DNA from: Holophagales bacterium
GTDB lineage: Bacteria > Acidobacteriota > Thermoanaerobaculia > Multivoradales > Multivoraceae
Direction: 5' to 3'
DNA: 54,545 bases
Assembly (NCBI GenBank): GCA_009837085.1
Contig: VXUF01000154.1
Coordinates: forward strand, 1 to 54,545
This document shows, piece by piece, positions 49,733 to 54,545 of this stretch; the stretch's first letter is position 1; each line of letters opens with the position of its first letter. The notes beneath the pieces are model-generated. The model made no database searches, was not told the origin of the DNA, and saw nothing but the letters and a program-made list of their open reading frames with translations. Both the position numbers and the translations under genes were made by a program.

Positions 49733-52003
49733 TCAATCCAGGTAGCCGAGCGCTTCGAGCGCCCGGCGCTGCTCGGGCGGCATGTCCGGTTCCAGACCGG
49801 GTTCGAGTTGCTGTCGCGATCCACGGCGCATGAGTCTGCCGATCGCCCGGAGGTAGCCGGCCCAATGGGGCTCCCTCGCGCCCAGATTGCGCAGTTCGGC
49901 CGGGTCGCTGGTCGTGTCGAAGAGCTGGTGCGTCTCTCCGAACGAGGCGCTCCAGTAGTCGATCAGCTTGCGACGGGGCTCGTCGTCCTGCTCGAGCAGT
50001 AGCGCGTCGACGGCCTCTCCGTCGTTGCGGAGGTCGGACATGGCGATCCGGTGCTCTGCCCGGCTGCCTCGGGATCTCATCAGAGGCAGCAGCGACCGGC
50101 CATCGGCCTCGATCAGGTCGGGGCGGCCGATCGCTTCCAGAATCGTCGGCACGATGTCGATCTGTTGCACCTGTTCTTCGACCACCGAGCGTTCGACCTC
50201 CGCACGGAGCCGGGCCGGGAGCTGGACGATCAGGGGCACGTGGATCTGCTCACGGTAGAGGTTCGAACCGTGGCCGTGGTTTCCGTGGTCCTGGAACTCC
50301 TCGCCGTGGTCGGAAACGAACACGACCAGAGCGTCGTCGAGGAAGCCGCGTCTGTCGAGTTCCTCGAGCAGGCGGCCGAAGTGCTCGTCCACCGCGGCGA
50401 TCTCGGCGTCGTAGAGGTCGCTCAGGTGAGGGATCTCGAAGGGTTGCAGCTTGCCCATGTTCTTTCCCAGGGCGCCGGCGGGAGCGTCGGGCGCGAAGCG
50501 CGACCGGTGCGGCTCCGGGGGGTAGTAAGGCGCGTGCGGATCCATCGCGTGCATGTACACGAAGAAGGAGTCTTCGGGGCCGATGCGTTCAAGCCACTCC
50601 AGCGTCTCGTTGACCACCCGCCACACCGGAATGTGGATGCCGGGGCTCGAGAGGTTCTCCGGCAGTTGCTTGAAGTGGCTGAAGCCGCGGCGGAACCCGA
50701 AGGTCGGTCCGGCGATGCTGTTGCTGGACACGCCGAGCGCCCGATAGCCGATCGAGCGGAGAACCTCGGGCAGGTAGGCGACGTCGCGGGCCAGAACGTG
50801 GTTCCTGCTGCGGGCGCCGTGGTTGTGCGGATAGAGGCCGGTGAGGATGCTGGCCGTCGATGGCCGGGTCCAGGAGGACTGGGCCACCGTGTGCTCGAAC
50901 CGAACGGCTCCCGCCGCGAACCGGTCGATGTTCGGCGAGGTCGGGCGGTCGTAGCCGTAGCAGCCGAGTCGATCGGCCCGGAGCGTATCGACGAGGAAGA
51001 TGAGCACATGCGGGGGCTTCGCTCCGGGCCCGCTGGCGGCGCTCTCCGGTTCGGGACCGGCTGCCGGCGCCGCGGCGGTTGGCAAGGCGGCGTGCGGCCA
51101 CGGGTTGCTCACGCTGTTCACTACGCCGGAGAAGCGGAACCCGGCCTCGGCCTGGGGCAGTCGCGCGCCGGCTGCGGGCTCGATGCGGATCCGGATCGGG
51201 AGTTCGTGCGGCCGCAGCCGGACGCGCCGCCGCCCCTCCGTGATCGTCTCGCTCACCGCGGCCGGTGCCGCCGGGTAGCGATGGACGGAGACCAGGAGCG
51301 CGGGGACGGGCTCGGCGTTCCGCCAGGCACCCTGGGGACCGTAGAGCGCGACATCGTCCAGCGCCAGAGAGCCGCCGTCGGGCAGCATGACGAAGAAGTC
51401 GAGTGCCGTTCGGAAGGGCAGTTGCAGGCGGCCGTCGGCGCTCGCCGCCGGCCTGGCGCCGACGCCGGCCCCCTCGACCCGGATGCGACTCCAGGCGACC
51501 TCCGGCGGTGCCGGCGAGGACGCGCCCTCGGTTGAGTAGTCGAGGAGAATCGTGTTGGCGCCGATCCGCTGCACGTCAACCGGCACTTCCAGCCGGTGAT
51601 CCTGCATGCCGGCCCCCGCGGTCAGGTGGACGTCGCCGAGCAGTTCACCGTTCCAGGAGATCGCCACCTTCGTCGGCGCTTCGTTCGCGATCGTCATGGC
51701 ACGACCGGTCAGCACCAGCTCGAGCGGTCGGGTCCAGGCGAGCCGCCAGGCGATCTCCGACCGCGGTCCCTCGTTCGTGGCGAAGGCGCCCTCCGCGTCC
51801 TGCCGGGGCGGAGACCAGCCGGCCATCAGTTCCCGTCGCTGGTCGTAGTCGCTCGGGACGACCTCGCTCGACTCGGCTGTGAGGTCGGCAAGATCCAGGT
51901 AGGAGGCGAGATCGGTGACGATCGGCGGCGAGTCGCCGCCTCCGCAGGCGAGGAGCGTCAGGGCGACCGCGCCGAGGGCGCGGCGGGGCTTGCGTAGCGC
52001 CAT
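49733..52003 (-). CDS. Sulfatase-fold lipoprotein with Thr in place of the formylglycine Cys
   Basis: 756 residues. Lipoprotein signal (AVALTLLAC, Cys20); N-terminal beta-rich region (about 30-320) of unknown fold; then an alkaline-phosphatase-superfamily catalytic domain starting PHVLIFLVDTLRADRLGCYGY. The nucleophile region reads SSWTRPSTASILTG, so Thr379 stands where a formylglycine sulfatase has Cys (C-x-P-S-R). VFVSDHGEEFQDHGNHGHG gives the remaining metal ligands. Thr nucleophiles occur in phosphoglycerol/phosphoethanolamine transferase relatives, so a phosphoester or phosphonate role is possible. ATG at 52001-52003; GTG at 52009 would overlap the upstream SDR stop. Confidence 0.85.
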   Translation of the reverse strand: MALRKPRRALGAVALTLLACGGGDSPPIVTDLASYLDLADLTAESSEVVPSDYDQRRELMAGWSPPRQDAEGAFATNEGPRSEIAWRLAWTRPLELVLTGRAMTIANEAPTKVAISWNGELLGDVHLTAGAGMQDHRLEVPVDVQRIGANTILLDYSTEGASSPAPPEVAWSRIRVEGAGVGARPAASADGRLQLPFRTALDFFVMLPDGGSLALDDVALYGPQGAWRNAEPVPALLVSVHRYPAAPAAVSETITEGRRRVRLRPHELPIRIRIEPAAGARLPQAEAGFRFSGVVNSVSNPWPHAALPTAAAPAAGPEPESAASGPGAKPPHVLIFLVDTLRADRLGCYGYDRPTSPNIDRFAAGAVRFEHTVAQSSWTRPSTASILTGLYPHNHGARSRNHVLARDVAYLPEVLRSIGYRALGVSSNSIAGPTFGFRRGFSHFKQLPENLSSPGIHIPVWRVVNETLEWLERIGPEDSFFVYMHAMDPHAPYYPPEPHRSRFAPDAPAGALGKNMGKLQPFEIPHLSDLYDAEIAAVDEHFGRLLEELDRRGFLDDALVVFVSDHGEEFQDHGNHGHGSNLYREQIHVPLIVQLPARLRAEVERSVVEEQVQQIDIVPTILEAIGRPDLIEADGRSLLPLMRSRGSRAEHRIAMSDLRNDGEAVDALLLEQDDEPRRKLIDYWSASFGETHQLFDTTSDPAELRNLGAREPHWAGYLRAIGRLMRRGSRQQLEPGLEPDMPPEQRRALEALGYLD

Positions 52004-52005
52004 CG

Positions 52006-52773
52006 TCACCGGCTGCCGCCGTCGATCCGCAGGATCGCCCCCGTCGTGTAGCTCGAAGCGTCGGAGGCGAGGTAGAGCGCCGCGCCCACGACCTCGTCCG
52101 GCTCGCCGCCGCGGCCGAGCGCGATGGAGGTCTTCGCGCGCCGGTTGAACGCTTCCAGGTCCCACGCTTTGGAGATGTCGGTCAGGAACGGCCCGGGCAT
52201 GATCGCGTTGACGCGGACCTTGGGGCCGTAGGCGTGAGCGAGCGATTCGGTGAGGGCGTTCAGTCCCGCCTTGGCTGCGCCGTAGGGTTCGGCATTGGCG
52301 CTCGGGTGGATCGCGGCGGTGCTGGTCACGTTGATGATGCTGCCGCCCTCGCCTTCGGCCATCCGCGAGCCGATCACCGCGGCGAGTCGAAAGGGCCCCT
52401 TCAGGTTGACGCCGACGACCTTGTCGAACAGCTCTTCACTGACCTCGGAGAGGCTCGGGTAGAGCGGCGACATGCCGGCGTTGTTGACCAGGACGTCGAC
52501 CTTGCCGAAGCGTTCGTAGGCGGCATCGATCAGGGCGTCGACCTCGTTCCAGTGGCCGACGTGGCAGGCGTGGGCGAGCCCTTTCCCGCCCATCGCCTCG
52601 ATCTCCGAGACGACGGAGTGACAGGAGTCGATCTTCCGGCTGGTGACGACGACGTTCGCACCGGCGGCGGCGAAGGCGAGCGACATCTCGCGCCCGAGAC
52701 CGCGGCTGCCGCCGGTGACGAGGGCGGTGCGTCCGGACAGGTCGAAGATGCGGCGTGCGTCTCGGGTCGTCAT
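52006..52773 (-). CDS. Short-chain dehydrogenase/reductase
   Basis: 255-residue classical SDR: cofactor motif TGGSRGLGREMSLAF (about residues 20-34), NNAGMS, INVTSTAAIH with the serine, and YGAAK as catalytic Tyr-Lys. The end GAILRIDGGSR is typical of the FabG-like group, and the AEPYGAAKAGLNALTESLAHAYG region is intact (quoted in part). It precedes the sulfatase-fold gene, the start of which is within a few bases of this stop, so they are likely co-transcribed. Substrate unknown. Confidence 0.92.
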   Translation of the reverse strand: MTTRDARRIFDLSGRTALVTGGSRGLGREMSLAFAAAGANVVVTSRKIDSCHSVVSEIEAMGGKGLAHACHVGHWNEVDALIDAAYERFGKVDVLVNNAGMSPLYPSLSEVSEELFDKVVGVNLKGPFRLAAVIGSRMAEGEGGSIINVTSTAAIHPSANAEPYGAAKAGLNALTESLAHAYGPKVRVNAIMPGPFLTDISKAWDLEAFNRRAKTSIALGRGGEPDEVVGAALYLASDASSYTTGAILRIDGGSR

Positions 52774-52821
52774 GGCGCGAGATTACAACCGCGGCCGGGG
52801 CCGGGGTAGATTCCGCGGACG

Positions 52822-53505
52822 ATGAGCGCCGGAGAACCACGACTGATCCAGATCCAGGCCGGGCCGATGGCGAACTTCGTGTACGTTCTGGCCGATCCGT
52901 CGACCCGTTGCGCCTGGGTCGTCGATCCGGCCTGGGAGCCGATCGGCGTTGTCAGGATCGCCGAGGAGCAGGGCTACGAGGTGGTCGGCGTGCTGGCGAC
53001 TCACTTTCACCAAGATCACATCGGCGGCGATATCTTCGGCCAGCACGTACCAGGGGTGCGGGAGCTGCGCGCCGAGTTCGATCTGCCGATGTTGATTCAC
53101 GAGGCCGAGGCGGAGCGCGGGGCCGAGATCGCCGGTTGCCCGCCCCACCGCGTGGAATCGTTCGGGGATGGCGACGTCCTCGAACTGGGCGACCTCGTCG
53201 TCGAGGTGCTGCATACTCCGGGCCACTCGCCGGGCAGTTGCTGTTTCCGCTCCGGCAGCCACGTGCTGACGGCGGACACGCTGTTCGTGCAGGGGATCGG
53301 CCGGATCGACCTTCCGCACAGCGATGTCGACGCGATGTACCGTTCCCTGCAGAGGCTGAAGGCCCTGCCGCCGGAACTCACGATCTACCCGGGCCACGAC
53401 TACGGCCCCGAATCCAGTTCGACGATCGGCCGGGAACTCATGTGGAACGCCTACCTCCGACCGGACAGTCTCGAGCAGTGGCGGGCGATGCTGGGCTACC
53501 TTTGA
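52822..53505 (+). CDS. MBL-fold metallo-hydrolase, glyoxalase II-like
   Basis: 227-residue metallo-beta-lactamase-fold hydrolase. The metal motif THFHQDH is at 60-66 (His61, His63, Asp65, His66), with later ligands in HTPGHSPGSC, LTADTLF and YPGHDYG. Family members hydrolyse glutathione or other thioesters, or persulfides; length matches the short glyoxalase II-like group. Its start is 48 bp from the divergent SDR. Its stop overlaps a TTG of the next gene (TTGA at 53502-53505). Confidence 0.91.
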   Translation: MSAGEPRLIQIQAGPMANFVYVLADPSTRCAWVVDPAWEPIGVVRIAEEQGYEVVGVLATHFHQDHIGGDIFGQHVPGVRELRAEFDLPMLIHEAEAERGAEIAGCPPHRVESFGDGDVLELGDLVVEVLHTPGHSPGSCCFRSGSHVLTADTLFVQGIGRIDLPHSDVDAMYRSLQRLKALPPELTIYPGHDYGPESSSTIGRELMWNAYLRPDSLEQWRAMLGYL

Positions 53506-53516
53506 ACCCCGGGGAG

Positions 53517-54230
53517 GTGACCGGCTCACCGGCACCCGTATCCCAGGGGGCTCCGGCGTGTCTCGAGACCCGCGGGCTGCGTCGCGAACTGCGTTCAGGG
53601 GAACGCACCCTCGTCGTGGTCGACGACGTCGATCTTGAGGTGACCGCCGGCGAGTGCGTTTCCGTACGGGGCCCCTCCGGGGCCGGTAAGTCGACGCTCC
53701 TCGCGCTGCTTGCCGGACTCGACCGGCCGACCGCCGGGAGCGTCTTGATCGACGGCCAGCCGATCGAGCATCTGAGCGAGGACGAGCTGGCCCTGCTGCG
53801 GCGGGAGAAGATCGGCTTCGTCTTCCAGGCGTTCCAGTTGCTGCCAAACCTGACCGCGCGCGAGAACGTCCAGTTTCCGCTCGACCTGCTGGGGCGCAGG
53901 GGCTCCGGCCGGCGGGCGGAGGAACTCCTGGCGGAGGTCGGCCTGGCGGAACGCGTGCACCACTATCCGTCACAACTCTCGGGCGGGGAGCAGCAGCGCG
54001 TGGCTCTGGCCAGGGCGTTCGCGGCGGAGCCCCGGATCCTCCTCGGAGACGAGCCGACGGGCAATCTGGACTCGGTGACCGGCGCGGCGGTCCTCGATGT
54101 GATGATGGCGTTGCGGGATCGATTCGGGTCGACCCTCGTGCTGGTGACCCATGATCCGGCTGTCGCCGCCCGCGCCGACCGCGAGCTGGTCATGGTCGAC
54201 GGCCGCGTCGCGGAAGCAAGCGTCCGGTGA
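53517..54230 (+). CDS. ABC transporter ATPase, LolD/YbbA/MacB type
   Basis: 237 residues from GTG 53517; a TTG at 53502 overlapping the MBL stop is an alternative. Walker A GPSGAGKSTLLALLAG, Q-loop GFVFQAFQLLPNLTARENV, signature QLSGGEQQRVALARAF, Walker B ILLGDEPTGNLDS and the switch VTHDPAVAARAD are all present. The ENVQFPLDLLG and GNLDSVTG segments are typical of the MacB/LolD group that works with FtsX-like permeases; such a permease starts at 54227 with a GTGA overlap. The role is likely lipoprotein transport, efflux or envelope stress. Confidence 0.92.
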   Translation: MTGSPAPVSQGAPACLETRGLRRELRSGERTLVVVDDVDLEVTAGECVSVRGPSGAGKSTLLALLAGLDRPTAGSVLIDGQPIEHLSEDELALLRREKIGFVFQAFQLLPNLTARENVQFPLDLLGRRGSGRRAEELLAEVGLAERVHHYPSQLSGGEQQRVALARAFAAEPRILLGDEPTGNLDSVTGAAVLDVMMALRDRFGSTLVLVTHDPAVAARADRELVMVDGRVAEASVR

Positions 54231-54545
54231 GCCCGCGGGTCGCGCTCCGCTACTCGTTGCGGGAGCTCCGGGGTTCCCTGGGGCGGGTCTGGGTCTGGGT
54301 ATCGTGCCTCTCGGTCGGAGTCGGCGCCGTTGTGTCGGTGGCGGGACTTGCCTCGAGCGTCGATGGCGCGATCCGGGGGGAGGCCCGGAAGCTGCTGGCG
54401 GCTGACCTTGCGGTTCGCTCACGGAGCCCGATTCCGGAACACGTGCTGGAGACGATCGATGGCGTCCCCGGTGCCGTTCGCGCCGAAGTGCGCGAGATGG
54501 CGGCGATGGTGGGCCGCGCCTCGCCGCGGGCAGCGTCCCCTGGAG
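54227..54545 (+). CDS. FtsX/MacB-like ABC permease, cut by window end
   Basis: About 106 codons are visible. GTG at 54227 overlaps the ATPase stop (GTGA). The N-terminus RVALRYSLRELRGSLGR precedes one hydrophobic segment (VWVWVSCLSVGVGAVVSVAGL) and a periplasmic-type region beginning SSVDGAIRGEARKLLAADL. This matches YbbP-type permeases with large extracytoplasmic domains. The remaining helices lie outside the window. Confidence 0.85.
   Translation, partial: MSPRVALRYSLRELRGSLGRVWVWVSCLSVGVGAVVSVAGLASSVDGAIRGEARKLLAADLAVRSRSPIPEHVLETIDGVPGAVRAEVREMAAMVGRASPRAASPG

Noticed and set aside
1-54545. CRISPR array, prophage, rRNA or tRNA genes
   Set aside because: No regularly spaced repeats, phage structural genes, rRNA segments or tRNA-like cloverleaf sequences were noticed on either strand; a tRNA or covariance-model scan was not possible here.

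Overview
The window is GC-rich, densely coded chromosomal DNA from a Gram-negative bacterium: it has a lipid A-type acyltransferase, a DUF481 outer-membrane barrel, several lipoprotein signals and a MATE exporter. The gene set includes a single-chain acyl-CoA carboxylase, a DUF4212/VC_2705 symporter pair, a cytochrome c-beta-propeller secreted protein, a serine hydrolase with Calx-beta domains and lone secreted sulfatases. This recalls Acidobacteriota (Thermoanaerobaculia-like lineages). That placement is inference from gene content; no rRNA or other marker lies in the window, and I saw no tRNA gene.

Layout. 1-2128 (minus): a FitA-like antitoxin and PIN toxin run with overlaps into a GyrI-like protein and a galactokinase cut by the window edge. 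2181-4768: a GH20-type glycosidase and a VOC protein. 4908-13263: RecD2 helicase, a sodium:solute symporter with its small subunit, a lipid A-type acyltransferase, a sulfatase, pantothenate kinase and a peroxiredoxin. 13323-16236: a complete three-gene ABC importer of the cobalamin/siderophore class. 16252-20058: MaoC protein, threonine aldolase, Ppx/GppA phosphatase and a HAD hydrolase.

20140-25553 is a defence-type island: HigBA, then a minus-strand operon of a CBS-HEPN protein, an McrB-type ATPase with an EVE-like insert, and McrC. An intergenic block follows with a REP-like repeat and a 174-bp element bounded by 33-bp inverted repeats. 25926-33878: the single-chain acyl-CoA carboxylase, a GNAT, a secreted unknown, a MATE exporter and the cytochrome-propeller protein. 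33884-35586: HipBA. 35716-38438: a plus-strand run of related membrane proteins of unknown function that looks like a duplicated family.

38435-46886: DUF481 porin-like protein, the serine hydrolase with Calx-beta domains, then a plus-strand run of TPR lipoprotein, thioesterase, carboxylesterase and acyl-CoA dehydrogenase. 46900-54545: PEBP-like secreted protein, class III aminotransferase with SDR, a sulfatase-fold lipoprotein lacking the formylglycine cysteine, another SDR, an MBL-fold hydrolase, and an ABC ATPase with a truncated FtsX-like permease.

Best candidates for an undescribed system are the CBS-HEPN/McrBC operon (20816-25553) and the membrane-protein array (35716-38438). Many adjacent genes share NTGA start/stop overlaps, so translational coupling is a general feature here.
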